A stretch of DNA of 43,878 bases from NCBI GenBank assembly GCA_015680865.1, contig JADAKE010000001.1, positions 1 through 43,878 of the forward strand, given 5' to 3'. This document shows, piece after piece, positions 9,994 to 18,932 of the stretch. Source of the DNA: Enterococcus lacertideformus. Lineage in GTDB: Bacteria > Bacillota > Bacilli > Lactobacillales > Enterococcaceae. The translations under genes and the position numbers were made by a program. Under the pieces are notes generated by a model. That model was not told the DNA's origin. It searched no databases and was given only the letters and a program-made list of their open reading frames with translations. Position 1 is the first letter of the stretch. Each line of letters opens with the position of its first letter.

Positions 9994-10076
9994 CCCTCTT
10001 TGCTTACGATTCTCCTCTAAAAATTCGATCTTTTTTTTATCTTTTCTTTACGTTTTTTTTAATTTTATACGCCTCT

Positions 10077-10346
10077 TCAATCACTATATTGTGTCTCAAT
10101 TTTACGACTTGGAATTAACCATCCTAGCAATATAACCATATTTGTTGCTAATACAGCGATTGGCTGAACTATAAAACCTAAAAAGATGCCTAATATATTT
10201 AAACTAATTGACCAATAAGATTTCTTATAATTCCCTAACAGCTCTTTAATATTTTTTTTGTTCGTAGGATCTGAACGCACTAATTCTCTTGCTAAAAGAT
10301 AATAAGCAACATTATCAGTAAAAGCCTCTAAACGATTTTTTGGCAT
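10077..10346 (-). pseudogene. TMEM175-like channel protein with a large internal in-frame deletion
   Basis: Bacterial TMEM175/DUF1211 potassium channels are about 200 aa, with six helices and an RxxxFSD filter motif in the first. This 89-residue frame keeps the start (MPKNRLEAFTDNV, with the RxxxFTD motif) and jumps directly to the family C-terminus (YYLLARELVRSDPTNKK, then NILGIFLGFIVQPIAVLA and WLIPSRKIE). The middle, about 110 residues with most helices, is gone without breaking the frame. AAGGGGGGAAG lies just before the ATG, so it is probably still translated. Function as a channel is very unlikely. The family call is from remembered motifs. Confidence 0.65.
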
Positions 10347-10564
10347 ATTCTTCCCCCCTTTTCTGACTTATTGTAGTAAAAAAATCGAAAAAAAAGCAAT
10401 TAAATCAGTCTATAGTTGGATGCCACTAATTAGGCTTCCTTGCTATACTAAATAAAACAATGCAAAGCAAACATCATCACTTTACCAAAAGAAACGACGT
10501 AAAATACATTTTTATCAAAGATGTATACCTTGATAGCACAGACAAAAAGAAATGAGGGATTTCT

Positions 10565-10768
10565 ATGCGTCAAAGAAATACTTTTTTAAACTTATTTATG
10601 TTAATCATGTTATTTATTATAGCCAGTTTTGCCATTAGTCTCTTTGTTGGTGTTTTAAGCAGTATTTTATGGTTTGCAATCAAATTACTGATTCCCCTAG
10701 CTATTGTGATTTGGCTTATCCGTACCATTTCTGGAACAAACCGTCACCATCATAGAAAATATTATTGA
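10565..10768 (+). CDS. Small membrane protein with a His-rich tail
   Basis: This 67-residue protein starts at an ATG after GAGGG. It is mostly two adjacent hydrophobic helices (residues about 8-35 and 38-57) and ends in a basic, His-rich tail (NRHHHRKYY). It forms a single-gene unit with a terminator right after it. No family can be named; similar short membrane proteins occur in stress operons, but nothing here proves such a role. Confidence 0.6.
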   Translation: MRQRNTFLNLFMLIMLFIIASFAISLFVGVLSSILWFAIKLLIPLAIVIWLIRTISGTNRHHHRKYY

Positions 10769-10785
10769 ATAAACGTCCTTTAAAG

Positions 10786-10834
10786 AAAAAGTAGCACTCG
10801 GCATAAATACTTATGTCCTAGGCTACTTTTTTCT
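10786..10834 (+). terminator. Intrinsic terminator of the small membrane-protein gene
   Basis: The stem pairs AAAAAGTAGC with GCTACTTTTT, with an inner GCATAA/TTATGT pairing, and is followed by TTTTTTCTTT. Confidence 0.8.
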
Positions 10835-10848
10835 TTAGCTAAATTTTA

Positions 10849-10883
10849 GGGTCAACAAATGATATATCATTTGTTAGCTAACC
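10849..10883 (-). terminator. Palindromic terminator-like hairpin after the ZIP gene
   Basis: A perfect 22-bp palindrome at 10854-10875 (core AAATGATATATCATTT) is closed by GGGT/ACCC and sits at the 3' end of the minus-strand ZIP transporter gene. The T-run is weak (CTAAAATTT). Confidence 0.5.
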
Positions 10884-11696
10884 CAACTCTACATCAAGCA
10901 CCATCATAATGATAAATCCTAACATCACACCAAAAACAGCGAAGTGACGTTTGCTTGATAATGTTTGTTGCGCTTCGGGGATCAATTCCTCTACTACCAC
11001 ATAAATCATTGCCCCAGCTGCAAAAGCTAAGGCATAAGGTAACAAAACAGTTACTTTGGTTACAAGAATCGCACCAATGACACCTGCTATCGGTTCGACG
11101 ATTCCTGAAGCTTGTCCATAAATAAATGCTTTCGTTCGACTCAATCCTTCTTGTCTTAATGGGATAGAGACTGCTGCACCTTCGGGAAAATTTTGAATCC
11201 CAATTCCTAAAGCTACCGAGATGGCGGCTAAAACAGCTGCTGTCGGATTATCAGCGGTAGTTGCTGCTCCAAATGCTACCCCAACAGCTAATCCTTCGGG
11301 TATATTATGCAAAGTAATGGAAAATACTAATAAAATCGTCCGTTTTAAATGTGATGGGAGTCCTTCTGTTTCATGTTGTGGACCAAAGTGCATATGAGGC
11401 AGTGTCTTATCTGCTATATAAAGAAACACACCTCCCAATCCAAAACCTATACTTACGACAAGCCAAGCAATATCTCCATTTTCTTCAGCTTTCGTAATTG
11501 CTGGGTCTAACAATGACCAAAAACTAGCAGCAATCATTACTCCTGAAGCAAAACCCAACATTAAATTCAATACTTCTTTTTTTATTTCTTTAAAGAAAAA
11601 TACTAAACCAGCCCCTAGTGCTGTCATAAAATAAGTAAAAGCTGTACCTGTCAACGCTTGTTGCCAAGGTTCTAACTCCAATAGCCATTCTGCCAT
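10878..11696 (-). CDS. ZIP-family divalent metal transporter
   Basis: This 272-residue integral membrane protein of the GufA/ZupT-like ZIP branch imports Zn or related divalent cations. It has about eight helices. The metal-site motifs are HNIPEGLAVGVAFG and, in the next helix, QNFPEGAAVSIPL. A later E-rich helix end, VVEELIPEAQ, completes the usual pattern. The soluble loop HFGPQHETEG contains His residues common in these proteins. Length is normal. AAAGGAG precedes the ATG. It is a single gene, divergent from the pyruvate oxidase remnant across about 165 bases. No metal-regulator site was recognised. Confidence 0.9.
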   Translation of the reverse strand: MAEWLLELEPWQQALTGTAFTYFMTALGAGLVFFFKEIKKEVLNLMLGFASGVMIAASFWSLLDPAITKAEENGDIAWLVVSIGFGLGGVFLYIADKTLPHMHFGPQHETEGLPSHLKRTILLVFSITLHNIPEGLAVGVAFGAATTADNPTAAVLAAISVALGIGIQNFPEGAAVSIPLRQEGLSRTKAFIYGQASGIVEPIAGVIGAILVTKVTVLLPYALAFAAGAMIYVVVEELIPEAQQTLSSKRHFAVFGVMLGFIIMMVLDVELG

Positions 11697-11863
11697 GCCT
11701 TTCTCCTTTCATATCTTTATTTACTACTATAGCATATTGAAAAAAACGTGACTACTATTTTTGTGAAAAAGCGAATTAGTTGGGGATTTATTCTTAAAGC
11801 ACTATACTTTAATTAGTAAGTTCTATTATTAGTTTTGTTAGTTCAATAAAGGAGTGAGAGAGT

Positions 11864-12967
11864 ATGTCAACAATTAATGCTGGTGTTGCAATGGTTAAAG
11901 TAATGGAAAGTTGGGGGATCACTCATATTTATGGTATTCCTGGTGGATCATTTAATTCGATTATGGATGCTTTATATCATGAAAAAGATCAGATAAAGTA
12001 TATTCAAGTACGACATGAAGAGGTTGGTGCTTTAGCTGCTGCTGCAGATGCAAAATTAACAGGAAAAGTGGGGGCAGTATTTGGTTCTGCTGGTCCTGGT
12101 GCGACACACTTGATCAATGGACTCTATGACGCTCAGATGGATCATTTACCAGTAGTAGCTTTACTGGGACAGGTCGCTTCTGCAGCAATGAATTATAACT
12201 CTTTTCAAGAACTAAATGAAAACACGATATTTGCAGATGTAAGTGTCTATAATAGAACCGTGATGACCCCGCAAAGTTTACCACATGTTGTTGATGAAGC
12301 GATTAAAGCTGCCTATGAACATAAAGGTGTCGCTATCGTTACGATACCAGTTGATCTAGGATTTGAAGAGATTGAAGCTGAAGAGATTTCAACAGCAGCT
12401 ACTCATAAAACAAGTGTGCTTTTACCAGTTGAAAAAGATTTGTTCGCTGCTATACCTTTTATTGAAAAAGCAAAAAAACCTGTTCTTTATGTGGGCCAAG
12501 GTACACGTAATGGTTTTAAGCAAATCAAACATTTTACGGAATATTTTTCTATGCCTGTCGTGGCTTCTGTCTTAGCTAAAGGTATTATTCCAGATAACTA
12601 TAAAAATTTTCTTGGTTTTGCTGGGCGTGTTGCCACAAAGCCCGCAGCGGAACAAGAAGATACAGAACAAAAGAAATTTGGTGTATTTTTAGAAGATGTT
12701 GATTTTGGTAAAGCCTGTGAGGCATTAGGTGCTGATAGTTTTACCATTACCGATTATCACCAATTAAAACCTGCATTTGAAGCAGCAAAACATTCAAATC
12801 GTCCTGTTGTCATTGATATCAAAATTGAGAATAAGCGACCCTTACCAGTCGAAGACCTTCATTTAGATCCAAGAAAATATACTGCGGAAGAAATCACCCA
12901 ATTCAAAGAAAAATATGAAGTTCATGATTTACCAGTATTAAATGAATTATATGAAAAAAGAAAATAA
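11864..12967 (+). pseudogene. Pyruvate oxidase with an in-frame internal deletion
   Basis: Pyruvate oxidase (Pox5/SpxB type) converts pyruvate, phosphate and O2 to acetyl phosphate, CO2 and H2O2 using ThDP and FAD, and is about 580-600 aa. This frame has only 367. Residues 1-260 match the PYR domain and early FAD domain (GIPGGSFNSIMDALY; the cofactor-activating Glu in VRHEEVGALAAAADAK; GSAGPGATHLINGLYDA). At about 12644-12652 the sequence passes from GFAGRVATKPA directly to EQEDTEQKKFGV, which belongs near the C-terminus. About 215-220 residues are lost, including the ThDP-binding GDG...N motif, so it should be inactive. RBS AAAGGAG and a promoter-like TATACT upstream are intact. Confidence 0.85.
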
Positions 12968-13020
12968 GTAACTATCTTTATGCACAGTACTCGTCAACCT
13001 TATATTTATCAATAAATAAC

Positions 13021-13106
13021 AAAAGCCTCAGTATCGAAGCGAGACCCAGCGTTAGATTTCTCAAGTCTAACTTAAGGATGAACTTCATTCTGAGGCTTTT
13101 TCAAAA
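13021..13106. terminator. Long structured bidirectional terminator
   Basis: Outer arms AAAAGCCTCAG and CTGAGGCTTTT enclose about 58 bases that contain a second hairpin (GTTAGA ... TCTAAC at 13051-13071). It lies between convergent genes and has A- and T-runs at its ends, so it can serve both. Confidence 0.75.
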
Positions 13107-13115
13107 TTCCCCTAT

Positions 13116-13637
13116 TTACCTAAAAGCATAAACAATATGGTTGATCCCAAAAATCATAAAATAAAAACCAACAAGAAAACTTAATGTTAATGCTGAAGAA
13201 ATCGGATTAAACAATAGCATGATCCCTAGTAAAATACCTAATATATTTATAATTACAGTAAACCAGTAATGCCCAGCACTGATACCTTTTGCTAAATCAG
13301 CTGTAAATAAACCTAATATTGAATCTGCAATAAACCAAATGGCAAATACAAATGGTAACGCGACTACCCCTGCTCCAATATTAAATAAAAAGAAAATTCC
13401 TACTAAAATATCAATAATACCAATAATTAGTGGCATTTTCCCTTTATAACCTGTTAATTCTTTCATCCGATTACGCACAAATAATTCGAATACACCTTTT
13501 AAAAAGGCGAAGATTGCAAAGACAAAGACAATCGCCACTAGATTTCCAACAGGATCTTGGAAAGACATTAAGGAAACAAGGACAAATAAAATCCCTAAAA
13601 GTAATGATCCCCAATCTAAATTTTTTCTTTCTTTCAT
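13116..13637 (-). CDS. HdeD/DUF308-family membrane protein
   Basis: This 173-residue protein with about six hydrophobic helices has the paired, repetitive layout of the HdeD (acid-resistance membrane protein) family. Helices include LLLGILFVLVSLMSF, LVAIVFVFAIFAFLKGVFEL, MPLIIGIIDILVGIFFLF and NILGILLGIMLLFNP. The loop GISAGHYWF precedes the fifth helix. Family members are linked to acid stress in enteric bacteria; the role in enterococci is unknown. The ATG at 13637 has no strong Shine-Dalgarno. Single gene, convergent with the pyruvate oxidase remnant. Confidence 0.8.
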   Translation of the reverse strand: MKERKNLDWGSLLLGILFVLVSLMSFQDPVGNLVAIVFVFAIFAFLKGVFELFVRNRMKELTGYKGKMPLIIGIIDILVGIFFLFNIGAGVVALPFVFAIWFIADSILGLFTADLAKGISAGHYWFTVIINILGILLGIMLLFNPISSALTLSFLVGFYFMIFGINHIVYAFR

Positions 13638-13880
13638 TTTGATCTACTATCATACTAACGCTCACTTCTGCTACCGTCAAAACATACGCTGAAAATAATA
13701 TCCGTACTATTTTTTGTTCTATTCAATTGTTTCAATAAAATCAATCCGGCCTATGATAATTCCTTTTTGCATTTCCGAAACCATCGATCACTATATATTT
13801 TCGAAAACAAAAAAAGGTTTTGCTTTGAATGCTGAAATTTCCACCCTTTATAACCTTTGAATTGCCGTTTTTCACTTTTA

Positions 13881-13896
13881 TGTTCCACGTGAAACA
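13881..13896. promoter_or_regulatory. parS: parS chromosome-partition site (exact consensus)
   Basis: TGTTCCACGTGAAACA matches TGTTNCACGTGAAACA, the ParB/Spo0J-binding site, at every fixed position. It lies 20 kb from oriC and about 95 bases upstream of the ABC-F start codon, so ParB loading there could also influence that promoter. No parA or parB gene is in the window. Confidence 0.9.
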
Positions 13897-13990
13897 CAAA
13901 GAATAGTTGATTACCTTGAAACTTTCTTGTTTCCCCTATATAATTTTAGAAGACTTATTAAATAATATAAAAATAAAGTGAGGAAAAAAA

Positions 13991-15613
13991 TTGATTACTG
14001 TAAATGATGTAAGTTTGCACTTTTCAGACCGCAAACTATTTGATGATGTTAATATTAAATTTACTCCAGGAAATTGCTATGGCTTAATAGGTGCAAATGG
14101 TGCAGGTAAATCAACATTCCTTAAAGTATTATCAGGAGACCTACAGCCTTCCACAGGAACTGTCACAATGGGACCAGACGAACGGATGGCTGTATTGAAA
14201 CAAAACCATTATGATTATGAAGAATACACGGTTTTAGAAACAGTTATCATGGGACACAAACGTTTATATGACGTCATGAAAGAAAAAGATGCGATTTACA
14301 TGAAAGAAGATTTTACAGATGAAGATGGGATCCGCGCAGCAGAGCTAGAAGGAGAATTTGCTGAATTAAACGGTTGGGAAGCAGAACCAGAAGCAGCCGT
14401 CTTACTTCAAGGATTGAACATTCCCGAAGAATTGCATCATCAATTAATGAGTGAACTGACTGGTGGACAAAAAGTAAAAGTCCTTTTAGCACAAACATTA
14501 TTTGGTAAACCAGATGTTTTACTTCTTGATGAACCAACAAACGGCTTAGATATACAATCCATCAACTGGTTGGAAGAATTTTTAATCGAATTTGAAAATA
14601 CCGTTATTGTTGTCTCACATGACCGTCATTTCTTGAACAAAGTATGTACACATATGGCAGATTTAGATTTCGGTAAAATCAAATTATATGTAGGTAATTA
14701 TGATTTCTGGTTAGAATCTAGTCAGCTTGCTGCCAAATTGCAAGCCAACGCAAATGCAAAAAAAGAAGAACAAATTAAAGAATTAAAAGAATTTATTGCT
14801 CGTTTTAGTGCAAATGCTTCAAAGTCTAAACAAGCTACTTCTCGTAAAAAAATGTTAGAAAAAATTACTTTAGATGATATCCAGCCTTCTTCCCGTCGCT
14901 ATCCTTTCGTAGGTTTTAAACCAGAGCGTGAAATTGGAAATGATCTATTACAAGTAGAAAATGTCAGTGTAACAATTGATGGCAAGCAAGTGCTAAATGA
15001 TATATCATTTAATTTAAATAAAGAAGATAAAGTAGCATTTGTCGCTAAAAATGATATTACAACTACAACTTTATTTAAAGTTATCATGGGTGAAATCAAA
15101 CCAGATACAGGTACAGTTAAATGGGGAGTAACAACAAGTAATTCTTATTTACCAAAGGATACAACAAAAGAATTTGATAATGAATTGACGATTTTAGATT
15201 GGTTAAGACAATATGCAAGTAAAGAAGAAGACGATAATACCTTTTTGCGAAGCTTCTTAGGGCGCATGCTCTTTTCTGGAGAAGAAGTATTGAAACCAGT
15301 CAATGTCCTTTCTGGTGGAGAAAAAGTGCGCTGTATGCTTTCAAAAATGATGCTTTCTAAAGCTAATGTCTTAGTGTTAGATGATCCTACTAACCATTTA
15401 GACCTAGAATCTATTACTGCGTTGAATGATGGATTAATGGCGTTTACTGGCTCTATTCTTTTTGCTTCTCATGACCATCAGTTTATTCAAACACTCGCAA
15501 ATCGTATTATCGCAGTCTCTGATAAGGGCGTGGTTGATCGTGCGGATACCACTTATGATGAATTTTTAGAAAACCAAGATATCCAGAAACAATTGGATGA
15601 TCTCTGGAAATAA
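13991..15613 (+). CDS. ABC-F protein of the YkpA/YbiT type
   Basis: This is a cytoplasmic ribosome-associated ATPase with two nucleotide-binding domains and no membrane segment. Length (540 aa) and sequence follow the B. subtilis YkpA group, not the antibiotic-resistance ABC-Fs. NBD1 has Walker A GANGAGKST, signature LTGGQKVKVLLAQ and Walker B LLLDEPTNGLD, where most relatives have NHLD. NBD2 has signature LSGGEKVRCML and Walker B LVLDDPTNHLD, but its Walker A is degenerate (VAKNDITTTTLF). The linker is helical and charged. It starts with TTG at 13991 behind GTGAGG. It stands alone, with a parS site upstream and an intergenic repeat downstream. The exact role is unknown; translation-related is inferred from the family. 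Confidence 0.9.
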   Translation: MITVNDVSLHFSDRKLFDDVNIKFTPGNCYGLIGANGAGKSTFLKVLSGDLQPSTGTVTMGPDERMAVLKQNHYDYEEYTVLETVIMGHKRLYDVMKEKDAIYMKEDFTDEDGIRAAELEGEFAELNGWEAEPEAAVLLQGLNIPEELHHQLMSELTGGQKVKVLLAQTLFGKPDVLLLDEPTNGLDIQSINWLEEFLIEFENTVIVVSHDRHFLNKVCTHMADLDFGKIKLYVGNYDFWLESSQLAAKLQANANAKKEEQIKELKEFIARFSANASKSKQATSRKKMLEKITLDDIQPSSRRYPFVGFKPEREIGNDLLQVENVSVTIDGKQVLNDISFNLNKEDKVAFVAKNDITTTTLFKVIMGEIKPDTGTVKWGVTTSNSYLPKDTTKEFDNELTILDWLRQYASKEEDDNTFLRSFLGRMLFSGEEVLKPVNVLSGGEKVRCMLSKMMLSKANVLVLDDPTNHLDLESITALNDGLMAFTGSILFASHDHQFIQTLANRIIAVSDKGVVDRADTTYDEFLENQDIQKQLDDLWK

Positions 15614-15653
15614 GACAACAATCCTTCCTGTAGACTTAAGGAAATAGCATGTT

Positions 15654-15762
15654 AGGAGGCTGGGACAAAAGTAAAGATTCCTTTTGTTTCACACTCTAAA
15701 TACGGATAAACGGCGGGAGCAGAAGTAACTCCTTCGGAAATAAGCTTCTGTCCCAGCCTCCT
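15654..15762. repeat. Enterococcal intergenic inverted-repeat element, short form (copy B)
   Basis: This 109-bp element has perfect 14-bp terminal inverted repeats (AGGAGGCTGGGACA and TGTCCCAGCCTCCT). Inner blocks shared with copy C are GTAAAGATTCCTTTTGTTTC, GGATAAACGGCGGGAGCAGA and AACTCCTTCGGAAATAAGC. It sits between convergent genes and would fold as a long hairpin, so it may also terminate transcription. No transposase is encoded. Confidence 0.85.
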
Positions 15763-15787
15763 TTCTTCTACAATAGCTACTCATTTT

Positions 15788-16651
15788 CTATCGAGTGATC
15801 CCCATTGAGAATATGGCAATACACCCATATCCTGTGTGACTTGCGATGGTTGGTCCTAGAGGATACAATTTGACTTCTTTCATTTTGATATTTTCTTCTA
15901 GTAATTGCTTTGTCTTTTCAGCACTTTCTAAATCCCCAGCATACGCAATATAGACGGTTTGTTCCAGAGGGGCTACAATCGTTTTGACAGTTTCCTCAAC
16001 AATTTTTTGTAGTGATTTATTTCTCCCTCGTACTTTGTTGATATTTGTCAATCGACCTTTTTTATCCACTGTAATAATTGGTTTTACGTTTAAAATACTC
16101 CCCAGTGTCGCACTAGTCTTAGAAATACGTCCTCCCCGTTCCAGATGCTTCAAATCATCTACTGTTACCCAAGAATGTACTTTTAAATAATTTTTTTCTA
16201 ACCATGATAAAACTTCTTCTAATGTTTTTCCTTCATTTTTCAAACGAGCAGCTTCCAATACTAACAATCCTTCTCCAATACTGGCAGCTTTCGTATCAAA
16301 TATCTTTATTTGCGGATTAGGATATTCTTCTTGCAATAAAGCTACCGCTTGTAAAGCACTGCTATAAGATCCACTTAAAGCACTTGAAAAAGCAATATAT
16401 AGAACAGGAATATTTTTTTCGACATATGGACGGAAAAATTCTAAACATTGCCCCACATTGATTTGTGAAGTGGTAGGTGTTGCTCCGTTCTTTAATTGTT
16501 TCATATAATTATCGTAATTAAATGTTTTTCCAAGATCATCTACTAACTCTTGCCCATCTAATAGGATTTTCATCGTTAAATATTCGACTTTTGCTGCTTG
16601 TAATACACGATACGGTAGATCACAACATGAATCTGTTACTATTTGATACAC
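15788..16651 (-). CDS. DegV-family fatty-acid-binding protein
   Basis: DegV/FakB-type proteins bind one fatty acid and present it to FakA kinase for phospholipid synthesis. The motifs are present: IVTDSCCDLP at the N-terminus, GATPTTSQIN, the FSSALSGSYSSA segment that holds the carboxylate, DTKAASIGEG and GYGCIAIF at the end. I choose GTG at 16651 (287 aa): AAGGAG lies nine bases upstream, and the family motif starts right after it. The longer frame to a TTG at 16669 would place that RBS inside the coding region. Single gene, minus strand, after purA. FakB identity is inferred; no fakA is nearby. Confidence 0.9.
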   Translation of the reverse strand: MYQIVTDSCCDLPYRVLQAAKVEYLTMKILLDGQELVDDLGKTFNYDNYMKQLKNGATPTTSQINVGQCLEFFRPYVEKNIPVLYIAFSSALSGSYSSALQAVALLQEEYPNPQIKIFDTKAASIGEGLLVLEAARLKNEGKTLEEVLSWLEKNYLKVHSWVTVDDLKHLERGGRISKTSATLGSILNVKPIITVDKKGRLTNINKVRGRNKSLQKIVEETVKTIVAPLEQTVYIAYAGDLESAEKTKQLLEENIKMKEVKLYPLGPTIASHTGYGCIAIFSMGITR

Positions 16652-16782
16652 ATACTTCAACTCCTTCAACTTTTCATTTTACCCTTAACTTCTATATAGC
16701 AAATCTCTTGCATACAAAAAATAAGGCCTGTTTTCGTTTAAAAGAAGTAACTATAGTGGTTTGTTTCTTTTGGCTATTTTCG

Positions 16783-16846
16783 ATAAAAACCGTCGAAACT
16801 CACCAAAATTTTAGAATAAATTTCGTAGTTTCGACGGTTTTTATCA
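16783..16846 (-). terminator. Perfect 19-bp inverted repeat after purA
   Basis: GATAAAAACCGTCGAAACT at 16783-16801 is repeated inverted at 16828-16846 with a 26-base loop. It can terminate purA transcription on the minus strand. Confidence 0.7.
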
Positions 16847-16936
16847 TCGTATGCATATCTTTTATATTTTTTTCAACTAGCCGTTCATTCTTAAAGAGCA
16901 AGAATGTCCTGTTTAACTAACTTAGCTGAATATATC

Positions 16937-18232
16937 TTATATTTGCGCCCAAACGCTTTCTAAGATATTTGTTTGTGTTCTATCAGGTCCTACTGAAAAT
17001 GTGGAGATACGTACACCAACAAGCTCAGAAATGCGTCTTACATAGTTACGAGCATTTTCTGGTAATTCAGCAAGCGTCTTGCATTGAGTAATATCTTCAG
17101 ACCACCCTGGAAGTTCTTCATATACTGGTTTACAACGTTTCAATTCTTTCAAACTTGCTGGATAATGGTAAATCAATTCCCCATCTAGTTCGTAAGCTGT
17201 ACAAATTTTTACTGTTTCTAACCCACTTAATACATCAATAGAATTAAGTGATAGATTGGTAATACCTGATACTCGTTTTGAATGACGCATCACCACTGTA
17301 TCGAACCAGCCTACACGTCGTGGACGTCCTGTCGTTGTACCATATTCGCGACCAACTTCACGAATTTGTTGACCTGTTTCATCAAAGAGTTCGGTAGGAA
17401 ATGGACCATCACCTACACGAGAAGTATAAGCTTTACATACACCCACAACTTTATTGATTTTAGATGGACCAACGCCACTACCGATCGTTACCCCCCCAGC
17501 TACTGGATTAGAAGAAGTAACAAATGGATAGGTCCCTTGATCAATATCTAACATAACACCTTGGGCCCCTTCAAATAGCACACGTTTTCCTGAATCTAGT
17601 GCATCATTTAAGATAACTGATGTATCTGTGACATGTTGCTTGATTTGTTGACCATATTCATAATACTCTTCAAAAATCATGTCAAAATCAATTGGCTCAG
17701 AATCAAACATTTTTACAAATTGACGGTTTTTATCTTCTAAGTTTAAACGTAGACGCTCTTCAAAAATTTCTTTGTCTAATAAGTCTGCGATTCGGATACC
17801 TACACGAGCTGCTTTATCCATATACGCTGGTCCGATCCCTTTGATCGTTGTGCCGATTTTATTTTCACCTTTTGCATCTTCTTGTAATTGATCTAATTTA
17901 ATGTGATAAGGTAAGATCACATGCGCACGATCAGAAATACGCAAATTGTCAGTTGCTACACCCTTTTCTTGTAAATAAGCAAGTTCTTTTACTAATGACT
18001 TCGGATTGACAACCACTCCATTACCGATCACACTAATTTTCTCTTTATAAAAAATCCCCGAAGGAATCAAATGCAGTTTATAAGTAACACCGTTGAATTT
18101 GATCGTGTGTCCTGCATTATCGCCACCTTGGTACCGTGCGATCACCTCAGCATTTTCACTAAGAAAGTCAGTAATTTTACCTTTCCCTTCGTCGCCCCAT
18201 TGTGTACCTACTACTACTACTACAGATGACAT
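16937..18232 (-). CDS. purA: Adenylosuccinate synthetase
   Basis: PurA joins IMP and aspartate using GTP, the first step from IMP to AMP. The 431-residue protein has the N-terminal loop [14 protein letters not shown] with catalytic Asp13, the GDNAGHT motif with catalytic His near residue 42, [31 protein letters not shown] and the C-terminal [16 protein letters not shown]. Full family length. GAGGTG precedes the ATG. It is set apart from dnaB by 700 bases, so it probably has its own promoter. A PurR-box-like AAAAACGAACAAT lies near 18342-18354 (one mismatch to AWWWCCGAACWWT), a weak hint of purine control. Confidence 0.97.
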   Translation of the reverse strand: MSSVVVVVGTQWGDEGKGKITDFLSENAEVIARYQGGDNAGHTIKFNGVTYKLHLIPSGIFYKEKISVIGNGVVVNPKSLVKELAYLQEKGVATDNLRISDRAHVILPYHIKLDQLQEDAKGENKIGTTIKGIGPAYMDKAARVGIRIADLLDKEIFEERLRLNLEDKNRQFVKMFDSEPIDFDMIFEEYYEYGQQIKQHVTDTSVILNDALDSGKRVLFEGAQGVMLDIDQGTYPFVTSSNPVAGGVTIGSGVGPSKINKVVGVCKAYTSRVGDGPFPTELFDETGQQIREVGREYGTTTGRPRRVGWFDTVVMRHSKRVSGITNLSLNSIDVLSGLETVKICTAYELDGELIYHYPASLKELKRCKPVYEELPGWSEDITQCKTLAELPENARNYVRRISELVGVRISTFSVGPDRTQTNILESVWAQI

Positions 18233-18904
18233 TTGAACACCTCGTTTTATATTATTTAATCCTGAATTATTGTATCAATAACTAACTATTTATTCAACTA
18301 AAATCGAATAATAATTTTATTTATTTTATAAAAACGCTTTAAAAACGAACAATGCACTTGTAAAAAAGTTATTTTCTTAAAAAGTATATAGAGAATAAAA
18401 AAGATCTTCAAAATTTCTCTGTCTGTAGATAAAAGCTATTTTAAATTCGTAAATTGAGCTTAGAAAAACCTTTTATTTCGCTATTTTGGAGAAAAAAATA
18501 AAGGCTCCTTGCCTTTTTCATAGCCATGTTACTAATTTCTTTCAGTTCATTGTAGCAAAACTAATATTTTAGTCTTTCACTTCATCATGAAACATTTCGA
18601 ATCACTTTTTGCATCCATCTTTATAAATCTATTATAAAAGGAAAAAATATAGACATCATTCATAAATTTATACGTGAACATAGTTCTAATTAAGTAGAAA
18701 CGTAAAAAAAACGATAACAGCAATAAATAGTTTTTTAACTATCTCACTACCACTCAATGTTTAGATGTTTTTTTCATTATTGTCAATAATCAGCAAAATT
18801 AATATAACAAAAGTCATTATCTTCTAAAACTTTTTACTCGATTACTATTACTACTTGTTTGCTTCAATACCTAATCTTTTCTCTAAGGAATGTGATCATC
18901 TATA
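18233..18904. other. 700-base gap upstream of purA without a gene
   Basis: It is AT-rich, with stops in all frames. It holds a direct repeat of AAAAACG around 18330-18350, including the PurR-box-like sequence. Nothing else is supported. Confidence 0.5.
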
Positions 18905-18905
18905 A

Positions 18906-18932
18906 ACAAAGAGACCTTCAAAAAGGTCTCTC
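18906..18932 (-). terminator. Terminator of dnaB
   Basis: AGAGACCTTC and GAAGGTCTCT-type arms (AGAGACCTT, CAAAA, AGGTCTCT) lie just after the dnaB stop, followed on the minus strand by TTTGTTT. Confidence 0.75.

Noticed and set aside
16522..16920. 132-codon plus-strand frame over the degV start and purA terminator
   Set aside because: It runs antisense through a conserved gene and a hairpin, and has no RBS.
18342..18354. PurR box upstream of purA
   Set aside because: One mismatch and no properly spaced inverted partner; noted only as a hint under purA.
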